64,000 bases of DNA from Lysobacterales bacterium. Lineage in GTDB: Bacteria > Pseudomonadota > Gammaproteobacteria > Xanthomonadales > UBA2363. The translations under genes and the position numbers were made by a program. Positions 37,567-46,542 of this stretch are shown piece by piece. Every line of letters starts with the position of its first letter. The stretch's first letter is position 1. The notes under the pieces were generated by a model. The model had not been told where the DNA came from. It saw only the letters and a list, made by a program, of their open reading frames with translations, and ran no database searches. Location of the stretch: the NCBI GenBank assembly GCA_019634735.1, contig JAHCAT010000005.1:62001-126000 (forward strand), written 5' to 3'.

Positions 37567-38242
37567 CCTCCAGCCGGGCCAGCCGGTAACCCACCCTTGG
37601 CACAGTGTGCACCAGGGGCCTTGCAGATCCGGCGTCCACGACCCGGCGCAGTTCGTACATGTGCGAGCGCAGCAGGTCGGTGTCCGGCGGGCTGTCGCCC
37701 CAGAGCGTCTCCTCGAGCCGCGCCCGGGCCACGACGTCGGGGCTGGCCCGCATCAGCATCTCGAGCAGCTTCCGGCAGGCCGGGTAGAGCCGCAGGCTCC
37801 TGCCGCCCCGGCTGACCTCGAGGGTGCCCAGGTCGAGACGAAGGTCGTCGACCTCCAGGACCCGCTGCCGACTCTGACCCGCAGCCCGCGCGAGCACGGC
37901 CTCCAGCCGGACTTCCAGCTCCGGCAGCGCGAACGGCTTGGTCAGGTAGTCGTCGGCGCCGCTGCGGAAGCCGCTGATCTTGTCGGCGAGCTCGTCGCGT
38001 GCCGTCAGCATGATCACGGGTGTGTCCTTGCCGGCCTCCTGGCGCAGCTTGCGCAACAGCTCCCTGCCGTCCAGACGCGGCAGGCCCCAGTCCAGGACGA
38101 TGGCGTCGTAGTCGTGACAGACCGCCAGGTGCAGCCCGGTGAGGCCGTCCGGCGCCGCGTCCAGAACGTGGCCACGCGCTTCGAAGTAATCGAACAGGTT
38201 GGCGACCAGGGCCTGGTTGTCCTCGACCACGAGCAGCTTCAT
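37541..38242 (-). CDS. OmpR-family response regulator
   Basis: 233 residues. The receiver domain has the acidic pair in LLVVEDNQALVANL, the phosphoacceptor Asp in AIVLDWGLPRLDGREL (about residue 51), Thr in VIMLTARDELADKI and Lys in DDYLTKPFALPELE. The C-terminal winged helix is RLYPACRKLLEMLMRA through RSHMYELRRVVD and VHTVPRVGYRL. ATG 38242 is chosen because MKLLVVEDNQ is the family start. It precedes and overlaps its kinase gene and is divergent from the second ArnT-like gene (124 nt between starts). Confidence 0.95.
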   Translation of the reverse strand: MKLLVVEDNQALVANLFDYFEARGHVLDAAPDGLTGLHLAVCHDYDAIVLDWGLPRLDGRELLRKLRQEAGKDTPVIMLTARDELADKISGFRSGADDYLTKPFALPELEVRLEAVLARAAGQSRQRVLEVDDLRLDLGTLEVSRGGRSLRLYPACRKLLEMLMRASPDVVARARLEETLWGDSPPDTDLLRSHMYELRRVVDAGSARPLVHTVPRVGYRLARLEDGGGAAGA

Positions 38243-38366
38243 GGCATCGCCTGGGGAATGCCGCGCGGAAGGCCGGCCTCGCGGACATAGTGCCGCAGGC
38301 CGTGTCGGACCGCCGTCGGAGTTCCCCCCGACGCCACTCCGACAGCGCAGCCGCCAGAATTCCCGC

Positions 38367-40079
38367 ATGGCCCGATGGCACCCGTTCCGACCCGACCGCT
38401 GGCCGCTGCCGGCGCTGCTGCTGCTCTCGCTGTTCGTGCTCGGCACCGGCCTGGGATTGCGCCAGCCGATGCCGCCGGACGAGCCGCGCTTCGCGCTGAT
38501 GGCGCAAGGCATGGTCGAATCCGGGGACTGGCTTCTGCCGCGCCGTGGTGACGAGCTGTACAGCCACAAGCCGCCGGTGTTCATGTGGCTGCAGGCCGCC
38601 GCGCTCAAGCTCACCGGCCACCTCCCGACAGCCTTCCTGCTGCCCTCTCTGCTGGCGGCGCTGCTGACCCTGGCCCTGGTTTTCGACCTGGCACGTCGGC
38701 TGTGGGGAAGGCGCGCGGCCGGCTGGGCACTGCTGGCGCTGCTGGTGACCCTGCAGTTCGGCCTGCAGGCGCGGCGCGGACAGATCGACGCCGTCCTGGT
38801 GGCGATGACCACGGCGTCGCTCTACGGCCTGCTGCGCCATCACCTGCTCGGAGGGCGCCCGGCCTGGGCGCTGCTGGGCTGGTTCATGGCCGGTCTCGGC
38901 ACCATCACCAAGGGCGTCGGTTTCCTTCCCCTGCTGGCCCTGCCGCTGCTGGCCCTGTCCCGGCGCACCGGCGCCAGGCACCTGGCCGACCCGCGCCTTC
39001 AGCCGGGCTGGCGACGGGTCCGGCTGGGTCCGATGGCGTTCCTGCTGGCCACCGGCATCTGGCTGGGTCCCATGCTGCTCGCCGTCCTGGCCGGCGACGA
39101 CCCGCAGGGCCGGGCCTATCTCCACGACCTGCTGTTCCGCCAGACGGCGACCCGCTACCTCGACCCCTGGCACCACCACCAGCCGCCCTGGTATTTCCTG
39201 GGCACCGTCCTCACCCTCTGGCTGCCGACTGCGCTGCTTCTGCCCGCCCTGCTGCCGGCGTGGTGGCGGCGCATCCGGCGGGGCGATGCGCGCGTGCAGG
39301 TGCTGGTCGGCTGGGCGCTGCTGGTGCTGATCTTCTTCAGCGCCAGCCCGGGCAAGCGCGAGGTCTACATCCTGCCCGCCCTGCCGGCATTCTGCCTGGC
39401 CCTCGCGCCCTTGTTGCCGGGCCTGCTTCGCCACAGCCGCATCCAGCTCGCCGCGCTCGGTTATGTCCTGCTGGTCGGCCTGCTCGCCGCAGGCCTGGCC
39501 GCTGCCGCACTGTGGCCGGACAGCGGCCCGGTCGCACGCGCCCTGGCCGACCGGGGCCTGGATCGCTTGCCGCTGCTGGCGCTGGCCGGCCTGGCAACGC
39601 TGGCAGGGGCGGCCTTCCTCATCGCCTTCGCAGCGAAACGCAAGGGCGCCGGTGTTGCCGTGCTGACGCTGACCTGTGTCCTCTGGCTGGTGCACGGGCT
39701 GGCCTTGATGCCGGCCCTGGACGACGCCAGCTCGGGACGCGCCCTGATGCGGTCGGTGGCTCAGCGGATCGGGCCGTCGGCCTCGCTGGCGCTGCTCGAT
39801 TGGCCCGAGCAGTTGCCGCTGCAAGCCGACCGTCCGGTCCGGACCTTCGGATTCGAGCGCCCGTTGGAGGCGCAATGGCCGGAGGCCCTGGCCTGGCTGG
39901 CGGCCGATCCGGAACGGCACTGGCTTCTGGTCAACCAGCGCTCGTTGGCAGACTGCCCCTCGCTGCCTGGTCGGATCGAGGCCGGAACCAGCAACCGACG
40001 CCGGTTTGTCCTGCTCAGACACCACGCGCTGCTCGCCGACTGCATCGACGATCGACCAGCCGGTCAGCGCGATGACTGA
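38367..40079 (+). CDS. Second ArnT-like / GT39-GT83 family glycosyltransferase
   Basis: 570-residue polytopic protein. Near the N-terminus RQPMPPDEPRFALMAQGMVE holds the catalytic acidic loop and DELYSHKPPVFMWLQAAAL the second ArnT motif. About 12 hydrophobic helices follow, with a soluble C-terminal part (SLALLDWPEQLPLQADRPVR) that is longer than in the 34391 paralogue. It presumably transfers a lipid-linked sugar to lipid A or a protein at the periplasmic face. Divergent from the two-component system, whose regulator may share its promoter region; convergent with the antiporter operon 12 nt downstream. Confidence 0.88.
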   Translation: MARWHPFRPDRWPLPALLLLSLFVLGTGLGLRQPMPPDEPRFALMAQGMVESGDWLLPRRGDELYSHKPPVFMWLQAAALKLTGHLPTAFLLPSLLAALLTLALVFDLARRLWGRRAAGWALLALLVTLQFGLQARRGQIDAVLVAMTTASLYGLLRHHLLGGRPAWALLGWFMAGLGTITKGVGFLPLLALPLLALSRRTGARHLADPRLQPGWRRVRLGPMAFLLATGIWLGPMLLAVLAGDDPQGRAYLHDLLFRQTATRYLDPWHHHQPPWYFLGTVLTLWLPTALLLPALLPAWWRRIRRGDARVQVLVGWALLVLIFFSASPGKREVYILPALPAFCLALAPLLPGLLRHSRIQLAALGYVLLVGLLAAGLAAAALWPDSGPVARALADRGLDRLPLLALAGLATLAGAAFLIAFAAKRKGAGVAVLTLTCVLWLVHGLALMPALDDASSGRALMRSVAQRIGPSASLALLDWPEQLPLQADRPVRTFGFERPLEAQWPEALAWLAADPERHWLLVNQRSLADCPSLPGRIEAGTSNRRRFVLLRHHALLADCIDDRPAGQRDD

Positions 40080-40091
40080 CCTTCGCCCGGC

Positions 40092-41708
40092 TCACCCGCC
40101 CCGGGCGAGAGCCACGAGCAGCGCGACGAACAGCAGCAGCAATCCGCCAGCCACCGGCAGGCGCCGCATCTTCGCTTCGAGGGCTGCGAGCGTGGCAGCG
40201 CCGGGCCAGACGACCGGCGTGCGCCAGTCCAGGGCCGACCAGGCATCGAGACCGCGCGCGAGCAGCCGTGCCAGCCAGCGCCCGGCAGGGGCGACCAGCA
40301 CCAGCAGGTCGCCTTCCGGCAACCGGGGACGCGGCAGCGACGGGACGCGCGCCAGCGCGAGGCGGATGACCGGCGCCAGCAGCATGGGCAGCAGGCCCGC
40401 GGCCAGCGCCGGCGCCGTCCAGTCGGCTGCGCCGTCGTGCGCCGGGGCCCAGGCCCAGGGCACGACCAGCCCGGCCAGCACCGCCAGCGGCCAGGCCGGG
40501 TGGACCGGCCGCAGGTCACCCCGGTCGGCTGGACGGTCGGTGCGGGCCAGCGACCAGGCATGCAGCAACAGCAGCGCGGTCAGCAACGAGGACGCCGGCA
40601 AGGCCAGCGTCGCCACGGTTTCCCAGCCAGCGCCGGCGATGGCCGACTTGAGCCCGTCCTTGGCGACCTGTCCGGTGGCCAGCGGCAGCCCGGCCAGGGA
40701 CAGCGCCGGCAGGGCGAACAGCAGGCCCCGCCAGCGGCTGGCACCGACCTGGCCGCCGGCCGCCAGGAACAGCGCGATCTTGTTCAGGCCGTGGTGCAGC
40801 ACCAGGACGCCCAGTACCGGCAGGACCGCAGGCCCGCTGGCCTGCAGGGCCGCGAAGGCGGCCATCACCAGGCCCATCTGGCTGACCGTGGAGTAGGCGA
40901 GCACGGTCTTCAGCCGCTGCTGGCACAGTCCGGCCAGCGCGCCCCAGAATGCGGTCAGCAGTCCCAGCGCCAGCAACGCGACCGGCGCCACGGCCTCGGG
41001 CGGCACCAGGCGCAGCATGCCCAGCAGGCCAGCCTTGACCAGCACGCCACTGAGCACCGCGCTGGCCGGCACCGGCGCGACCGGATGCGCCACCGGCAGC
41101 CAGACGTGCAGGGGCACCTGGCCCAGCTTCACCGCGAAGCCGGCCAGCAGCAGCAGACCGGCAGTGCCGGGCACCTCGCCGGCGATCGCCGCCAGCGCTG
41201 CATTGCCGCGGACACCGGCGACCAGCAGGACACCGGCAAGGACCAGCGCCTCGCCCGCCAGCGCCAGGGTGAGGTAGACGCGACCGGCACGCCAGGCCTG
41301 CGCGGTCCCGGCATGTACGACCAGGCCGAACGCGGCCAGCGTCATCATCAGGTAGCCGCCGTAGAAGCCCGCCAGGTCGGCCGCCAGCAGCAGCCAGGCC
41401 TGGCCGGCCAGGACCAGCAGCCACCAGCGCGCGAACCGCACCGGTGCCCGGCTGACCCGCGAGGCGGCGGCGCCCGCCAGCATCCAGCCCAGCCCGGCCA
41501 GCAGCAGCAGCGGCCGGTTCACGCCATCGACCGCGAACGACAGGCCCAGCAGCAGATTCGCCGCCCCGGCGTCGCCAGCACCGGACAGGGCAAGGGCCAG
41601 CAGCGGCAGCGGCGCGACGACCATGGCCGCGAGACGGGCGCGGCCGCCGACGAACAGTTGCGCCAGCAACGGCAACAGCAGCGCCAGGGCGATCAGCACC
41701 GCGCTCAT
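40092..41708 (-). CDS. Proton-channel subunit of Mrp-type antiporter (NuoL/M/N family), glutamate missing
   Basis: 538 residues and about 14 helices, last gene of the Mrp-like operon. Conserved segments: FAVKLGQVPLHVWLPVAHPV with the TM7 Lys, VLSGVLVKAGLLGMLRL with the TM8 Lys, QQRLKTVLAYSTVSQMGLV and HHGLNKIALFLAAGGQ. At the site of the TM5 glutamate, YVGLELLTLA in its sister subunit reads YGGYLMMTLA here (L120), so part of the classical proton path is lost. The C-terminus is extended with a charged loop and two helices. It overlaps the preceding gene by 4 nt. MrpA-N or MrpD-like; exact naming is uncertain. Confidence 0.88.
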   Translation of the reverse strand: MSAVLIALALLLPLLAQLFVGGRARLAAMVVAPLPLLALALSGAGDAGAANLLLGLSFAVDGVNRPLLLLAGLGWMLAGAAASRVSRAPVRFARWWLLVLAGQAWLLLAADLAGFYGGYLMMTLAAFGLVVHAGTAQAWRAGRVYLTLALAGEALVLAGVLLVAGVRGNAALAAIAGEVPGTAGLLLLAGFAVKLGQVPLHVWLPVAHPVAPVPASAVLSGVLVKAGLLGMLRLVPPEAVAPVALLALGLLTAFWGALAGLCQQRLKTVLAYSTVSQMGLVMAAFAALQASGPAVLPVLGVLVLHHGLNKIALFLAAGGQVGASRWRGLLFALPALSLAGLPLATGQVAKDGLKSAIAGAGWETVATLALPASSLLTALLLLHAWSLARTDRPADRGDLRPVHPAWPLAVLAGLVVPWAWAPAHDGAADWTAPALAAGLLPMLLAPVIRLALARVPSLPRPRLPEGDLLVLVAPAGRWLARLLARGLDAWSALDWRTPVVWPGAATLAALEAKMRRLPVAGGLLLLFVALLVALARGG

Positions 41709-43198
41709 CCGCCGTACTCCCGGGCGACGATCAGCTTCACCCAGCCCAGCGGACTGAGTTCGAGGCCGGCCAGCAGGCCGGCCAGCAGCGCCGCCAGCGC
41801 GGTGGCCAGCGCCGGCCCCAGCATCGCCGCACGCGCCCAGCGCCCCGGGCGGGTCGGCGCCGGCCAGGCGTCCGGCGGCGGGCGGAACCAGATGCGCCCC
41901 AGCACCGGCAGGAAATAGGCTGCGTTGAGCAGGGTGCTGGCGACCAGCACGCCGACCACCCAGGCCTGCCCGGCCGCCACCGCCCCGGCACCCAGGTACC
42001 ACTTGCTGATGAAGCCCGCCATCGGCGGCACGCCGATCATGCCCAGCGCGGTGACGGTGAACGCCAGGCTGGTCCAGGGCATGACCCGGCCGACGCCGTC
42101 GAGCTGGTCGATGCGCTTGCTGCCGAGCAGCTCGGCGTAGAGGCCGGCGCAGAAGAACAGAGTGATCTTCATCAGGCCCTGGTGCACCAGGTGGACCAGA
42201 CCGCCGATGGTCGCCAGCGGACCGGCAATCGCGGCGCCCAGGGCGATGTAGGACACCTGGCTGACCGTCGACCAGGCCAGCCGCTTCTTGAGGTCGGCCT
42301 GGCGCAGGGCCATCAGCGAGCCGTACAGGATGGTGGCGGCGGCCAGAACCGCCAGCCAGTGGCCCAGGCCCAGCGCCTGGACGCGCTCGCTGCCGTACAC
42401 GTCGTAGACCAGCCGGACGATCCCGAAGGCACCGGCCTTGACCACGGCCACCGCATGCAGCAGCGCGCTGACCGGGGCCGGTGCCACCATCGCCTTGGGC
42501 AGCCAGCCGTGCAGGGGCAGCAGGGCCGCCTTGACCCCCATGCCGGCCAGCAGCAACACGAAGATGCCGCGTTGCGCGGCCTCGTTGCCGGACAGCACAT
42601 CGCCGAGCTCGCCGCCGGCGATGAAGTCCTGCGCCCCGACCAGGGCATGCAGCCAGACCAGGCCGGCCAGGAACAGGCTGCTGCCGAACAGCGTGTAGCG
42701 CAGGTAGCTGCGCCCGCCGGCGAACGAGGCCTGCGTCCCCCGGTGCACGACGAGCGGCCAGGTGGCCAGGGTCAGGAGCTCGTAGAACACGAAGAAGGTG
42801 AACAGGTTGCCGGCGGTGGCGACGCCCATGGTGGCCGCCACGCACAGGCTGAAGAAGCCGAAGAAGCGGGCGCGATCCGGGCTGCGCTCCAGGTAGCCGA
42901 TCGCGTAGATCGTGGTCAGCAGCCACAGCACGGCCGACAGCGTGGTGAACAGCAGGGTCAGCGAGTCGACCTTGAGCACCAGGTCCAGCCCCGGCAGCAG
43001 CGGCATGCGCCACTGGAAGGTCTCGCCTGCGGCGACGGCGCGCAACAGGAGCGCCACCAGGCCCAGCTTGGCCAGCGCCGCCGCGAGGTTCAGCGTGGTG
43101 CGCAGGCGCTGCCGGTCCTCGCCGGCCAGGAACACCGCCACGGCGGTGCCCAGGGACAGCAGGACCAGCAGCAGCGGCAGCGCCTGCCAGGTCATCAT
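41705..43198 (-). CDS. Proton-channel subunit D of Mrp-type cation/H+ antiporter
   Basis: 497 residues of the NuoL/M/N family. The key residues are intact: E140 in FFVFYELLTLATW (TM5), Lys in VKAALLPLHGWLPKAMVAPA (TM7) and AVAVVKAGAFGIVRLVYDV (TM8), plus DLKKRLAWSTVSQVSYI and HLVHQGLMKITLFFCAG. GMIGVPPMAGFISKWYLG closes the core. It fits MrpD/MnhD. It overlaps both neighbours by 4 nt (43195-43198 and 41705-41708), consistent with a single polycistronic mRNA. Confidence 0.92.
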   Translation of the reverse strand: MMTWQALPLLLVLLSLGTAVAVFLAGEDRQRLRTTLNLAAALAKLGLVALLLRAVAAGETFQWRMPLLPGLDLVLKVDSLTLLFTTLSAVLWLLTTIYAIGYLERSPDRARFFGFFSLCVAATMGVATAGNLFTFFVFYELLTLATWPLVVHRGTQASFAGGRSYLRYTLFGSSLFLAGLVWLHALVGAQDFIAGGELGDVLSGNEAAQRGIFVLLLAGMGVKAALLPLHGWLPKAMVAPAPVSALLHAVAVVKAGAFGIVRLVYDVYGSERVQALGLGHWLAVLAAATILYGSLMALRQADLKKRLAWSTVSQVSYIALGAAIAGPLATIGGLVHLVHQGLMKITLFFCAGLYAELLGSKRIDQLDGVGRVMPWTSLAFTVTALGMIGVPPMAGFISKWYLGAGAVAAGQAWVVGVLVASTLLNAAYFLPVLGRIWFRPPPDAWPAPTRPGRWARAAMLGPALATALAALLAGLLAGLELSPLGWVKLIVAREYGG

Positions 43199-44640
43199 GG
43201 CGCTTCACCGGACCCGGCCGGCAGGACCGCCAGATCGAGCACCGGTGCCGCGGCGAAGCCCAGGGCGATCGCCGCCAGCGCCAGCCCCAGCGCCGCCAGG
43301 TCCGCGACCCGCGGCACCGGCTGGCCGGCCCGCGCCTGCCCGGTGTCGGCACGGCGCGCCAGCAGTGCCGCGAGCACGCGGAACAGGTAGGCCGCGGCGA
43401 GCAGGCTGCCCACGAGAAGCAGCACCACCAGCCACCAGGCGCCGGCCTGCCAGGCGCCCTGCAGCAGCAGCCATTTCGCCAGGAAACCGCCACTGGGCGG
43501 CAACCCGACCAGGCTGACCCCGGCCAGGGCGAACGCGAACACGCTGACCGGCGCGGCGGCATCGCTGCCGGCCATCGCGTCCAGCCGCGAATCGCCGGCC
43601 CGTCGAACCAGGTTGGCCGCCGCCAGGAACATCGCCGCCTTGGCCAGGCCATGGGCGAGCAGGTGCAAGGTGGCGCCCTGCCAGGCGACCGTCGAAAGCA
43701 TCGCCAGCACCAGCAGCAGGTAGCCGAGCTGGGCGACGGTGGAGAACGCGACGACCTGCTTGAGGCGGTCCTGGCGATACGCGGACAGCGATCCCCACAG
43801 GATCGCCGCGCCACCGAGCGCCGCAAGCACCGACCCTGCCGATGCCAGACCGGCGCCAGGGCCCAGCCAGAGCATCGTGCGCCAGACCAGCAGCAGCGCG
43901 GCCTTCACGACCAGGGCCGAGAGCACGGCGCTGACCGCGGCGGGTGCCGCCCCATGCGCCAGGGGCAACCAGCCGTGCAGTGGAAACACCGCCGCCTTGA
44001 GCAGCAGGCCGGCCAGCATCAGCGCCAGGGCCACCGAGGTCCAGCCGCCGGGCACCAGGGCCGCCCCGGCGAGTTCGAGGTCCAGGCTGCCGGTGCCGGC
44101 GTGGATCATCGCGACCCCGGCCAGCCAGGCCAGGGAGCCGAGCATGGCGAGCAGCAGGTAGCGCATCGCCGCCGACAGGGCCGCGACCGTGCCGGCACTG
44201 GCCACCAGGGCCACAGCGGCCAGGGTCAGCAGCTCCAGGCCGACGTACATGTTGAACAGGTCGTACGACAGAACCACGGTATTGAGGCCGGCAAGCAGCA
44301 CCAGCCAGGAGGGCCAGAAGGCCCGACGCGACGCGGCCCGCCCCGGCGTAGCCAGCGCGTGCAGGCAGGCGGCGGTCATCACCGTCGCAACCAGGCCCAG
44401 CAGGAGCAGCCCGATGCCATCCAGATACAAACGGATCGCAAGGGGCGGCGCGAGACCCGCCAGTGAAAAGGCCGCCGGACCGCTGTCGGCGAACGCTGCC
44501 GCCAGCAACGGCCAGGTCGCCAGCGCCGCGAGGTGCACCCCCAGCGCCAGCTGCCCTGCGCGGCGCACAGGCAGGCAGACCGCCAGCGCCGCGGCCAGCA
44601 GCGGCAGCAGGACCCACAGCGGCAGCAGATCAATCGCCAC
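43195..44640 (-). CDS. Proton-channel subunit D-like of Mrp-type cation/H+ antiporter
   Basis: 481 residues, NuoN/MrpD-like. TM5 Glu is present (E136 in MYVGLELLTLAAVAL), with Lys in LKAAVFPLHGWLPLAHGAAP and VVKAALLLVWRTML, and QDRLKQVVAFSTVAQLGYLL plus LAHGLAKAAMFLAAANLVRR. VSLVGLPPSGGFLAKWLLLQ fits the C-terminal core. The start overlaps the MrpC gene by 11 nt. With the next two genes it gives three proton-channel subunits, where canonical Mrp has two (MrpA-N and MrpD). Confidence 0.92.
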   Translation of the reverse strand: MAIDLLPLWVLLPLLAAALAVCLPVRRAGQLALGVHLAALATWPLLAAAFADSGPAAFSLAGLAPPLAIRLYLDGIGLLLLGLVATVMTAACLHALATPGRAASRRAFWPSWLVLLAGLNTVVLSYDLFNMYVGLELLTLAAVALVASAGTVAALSAAMRYLLLAMLGSLAWLAGVAMIHAGTGSLDLELAGAALVPGGWTSVALALMLAGLLLKAAVFPLHGWLPLAHGAAPAAVSAVLSALVVKAALLLVWRTMLWLGPGAGLASAGSVLAALGGAAILWGSLSAYRQDRLKQVVAFSTVAQLGYLLLVLAMLSTVAWQGATLHLLAHGLAKAAMFLAAANLVRRAGDSRLDAMAGSDAAAPVSVFAFALAGVSLVGLPPSGGFLAKWLLLQGAWQAGAWWLVVLLLVGSLLAAAYLFRVLAALLARRADTGQARAGQPVPRVADLAALGLALAAIALGFAAAPVLDLAVLPAGSGEAP

Positions 44641-44959
44641 CAGGGTCGTCCGACGCGCCGGATTCGTCGTCGAGCGCCGCCTCGCCGCTGCGCCGGTACA
44701 GGGCCAGCATCAGGGCCAGGCCGAATGCGGTGGCACTGACCGCCACCACGATGCCGGTCAGCACCATGGCCTGGCTCACCGGGTCCGGTGCGGCGTCGCC
44801 GCGGCGGCCGAGCACCACCATCAGCAGGAACACGGCGGCGCCGAGCAGGTTGAGCGCCAGCAGCTTGCGCAGCAGATGACCGGCGACCAGCACGCCGTAG
44901 ACGCCCAGCCCCACCAGCCCGGCGGCGACGCCCAGCCAGACCAGGTCGTGGGCATCCAT
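44630..44959 (-). CDS. mrpC: Mrp antiporter subunit C (NuoK-like)
   Basis: 109 residues, three helices: VWLGVAAGLVGLGVYGVLVA, LALNLLGAAVFLLMVVLG and QAMVLTGIVVAVSATAFGLA. The pattern DPVSQAMVLTGIVVAVSATA is the MnhC/NuoK signature (DPxxQALVLTAIVI). The tail is acidic. ATG 44957-44959 shares one base with the stop of the MrpA/B fusion gene. MnhC is the synonym. Confidence 0.93.
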   Translation of the reverse strand: MDAHDLVWLGVAAGLVGLGVYGVLVAGHLLRKLLALNLLGAAVFLLMVVLGRRGDAAPDPVSQAMVLTGIVVAVSATAFGLALMLALYRRSGEAALDDESGASDDPGGD

Positions 44960-45885
44960 CACTTCGATCCCAGTCCGGCCGCCCCGAGGAACAGCAGGCA
45001 CAGCCCCAGGGCGATCGACACGGTCATCGCCGCCTCGACCGCGTACACGGCCGCGAGTCCTTCCAGCGCCAGCACGGGCCGATCCGCGAGCAGCGGCCAC
45101 AGCGCCGCCGCCGCGAAGACCAGCAGGCCGAGCACCAGCAGGCCGGCCTGCACAGGCGTCGCCCTTGCGCGGGGCTGCAGCCGTCCCGCCAGGGCCATCA
45201 GCACGCCCGCCGCGGCGAGCACGGCGCCCGCCTGGAAGGCGCCGCCGGGCGCCTGGCCGCCGGCGTGCAGCAGGTATCCACCGACCAGCACGGTTCCAGG
45301 CACCACGCCGGCAAGCAAGGCATCCAGCAACGGCACCGACGTTGGCGGGCGCGGCGCCGACGGCCGGGACTGCGCCTGGACCATGGCCACGCCAAGCCAT
45401 GCGACCAGCAGCACCAGCATTTCCAGCAGGGTGTCGTAGCCGCGGAACAGCAGCAGTACCGCGGTCACCGGGTTGCCGACGTCGGACTGCGCGGTAGCCG
45501 CCAGGGCCTCGCTGCCCGCCGACCTTTCCGGCTGCGGCAGGCCGGCCAGCGCCACGAACAGGCCGGCCGACAGCAACGCGCAGGCCACCGCGATCGGCAA
45601 GGCCAGTCTGGAACGGCGCACCAGTCGCTGGCCGGTGCGTTCCGGGCGGATCGCCAGCAGGCGCCGGTAGCTCAGCATCAGCATGGCGCCGGTCAGGCCG
45701 GCACCGATCGCCGCCTCGGCCAGCGCCAGGTCGGGCGTGCCCAGCCGGGCCCAGGCGACCGCCATCAGCAGGCCGAACACCGTGTAGGCAACCAGGGAAC
45801 CGAACAGCGTCGGGCCGGCCACCACCAGCACGGCCAGGCCGAGGAGGCCGGCCGCCAGCAGCAGGTCGAACGCCAGCAGCATCAT
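44959..45885 (-). CDS. Fused MrpA C-terminal (DUF4040/MbhE) and MrpB subunit
   Basis: 308 residues. The N-terminal part (VFGLLMAVAWARLGTPDLALAEAAIGA... in overview) matches DUF4040, the NuoJ-like end of MrpA. The middle (VLLLFRGYDTLLEMLVLLVA) is the MbhE-like stretch, normally also at the end of MrpA. The C-terminal part (VLVGGYLLHAGGQAPGGAFQ) is MnhB. In canonical operons these reside on MrpA and MrpB; in archaeal Mbh they are three proteins D, E and F. Here they are one polypeptide. ATG ATG at 45885/45882; 4-nt overlap with MrpG. Confidence 0.88.
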   Translation of the reverse strand: MMLLAFDLLLAAGLLGLAVLVVAGPTLFGSLVAYTVFGLLMAVAWARLGTPDLALAEAAIGAGLTGAMLMLSYRRLLAIRPERTGQRLVRRSRLALPIAVACALLSAGLFVALAGLPQPERSAGSEALAATAQSDVGNPVTAVLLLFRGYDTLLEMLVLLVAWLGVAMVQAQSRPSAPRPPTSVPLLDALLAGVVPGTVLVGGYLLHAGGQAPGGAFQAGAVLAAAGVLMALAGRLQPRARATPVQAGLLVLGLLVFAAAALWPLLADRPVLALEGLAAVYAVEAAMTVSIALGLCLLFLGAAGLGSK

Positions 45886-46178
45886 CGGTCGGCACCCTTC
45901 GATTGCCGATGCGACCGACGCGCCACCAGGTGCGCCGACACGGTCGAGGCCGTGAGCGCCAGCAGCCAGACCAGGCCGAGCTGCAAGGATGCGCGCAGCG
46001 AACCCGACTGGATCGCCAGCCCGATGCAGATCAGCAACAGGCCGATGTTGTCGGCCTTGGTCAGCGCATGCAGGCGGCTCAAGGTGTCCGGAAAGCGCAG
46101 CAGGCCGAGGGTGCCGGCCAGGAAAAAGGCACAGCCGCCGATCAGAAATACTGCCGCGGCGAGCGACGCCAGGCTCAC
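45882..46178 (-). CDS. mrpG: Mrp antiporter subunit G
   Basis: 98 residues with three helices. SLASLAAAVFLIGGCAFFLA, TLGLLRFPDTLSRLHALTKA and DNIGLLLICIGLAIQ are the PhaG/MnhG signature. The start is GTG 46178, supported by its GTGA overlap with the MrpF stop and by the match of the N-terminal helix; no ATG is available. The tail is basic (ARRSHRQSKG). Confidence 0.93.
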   Translation of the reverse strand: MSLASLAAAVFLIGGCAFFLAGTLGLLRFPDTLSRLHALTKADNIGLLLICIGLAIQSGSLRASLQLGLVWLLALTASTVSAHLVARRSHRQSKGADR

Positions 46179-46444
46179 CGGTGCTCCCCGGCATCGCCGC
46201 CCGGCAGGCCGACGAAGGCGATGCTCAGCAGGGTCGCCAGCAGCACGAACAACAGGGCGACGTCGCGCAGCGCCGGCTGCGCCATGAGCGCCGCCAGCAC
46301 CAGCAGCACGGCGACCGTGGTGGTGCCGAACAAGAGCGCGGCGAGCATGCGGTCGCTGTCGCCCGGTCCGCGCACGACCCGCACCAGGCCGGCGGCCAGG
46401 TTGAGCAAGAGGAACACCGCCACGCAGCCGAGCAGGAGTTCCAT
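46175..46444 (-). CDS. mrpF: Mrp antiporter subunit F
   Basis: 89 residues. MELLLGCVAVFLLLNLAAGLV, VRGPGDSDRMLAALLFGTTT and VALLFVLLATLLSIAFV are the MrpF/PhaF hallmarks, especially the GPxxxDRxLA motif in the first cytoplasmic loop. It lies 98 nt downstream of mrpE, the only sizeable gap within the operon. Confidence 0.94.
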   Translation of the reverse strand: MELLLGCVAVFLLLNLAAGLVRVVRGPGDSDRMLAALLFGTTTVAVLLVLAALMAQPALRDVALLFVLLATLLSIAFVGLPGGDAGEHR

Positions 46445-46542
46445 TCATCGCCTCCGCAACGGGAGGCCCCGGAAGGCTTCGCGCCCGGCCCGCGCCTGGC
46501 GCGGGTCCGGCCGCCGGCCCGACCGGACCGGGACCCGGCGGC

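Noticed and set aside
40092..43826. Single open frame of 1244 codons on the minus strand
   Set aside because: Only the part from 41708 down encodes an antiporter subunit; the upstream 2.1 kb overlaps two convincing subunit genes in another frame and reads as low-complexity Arg/Pro/Gly.
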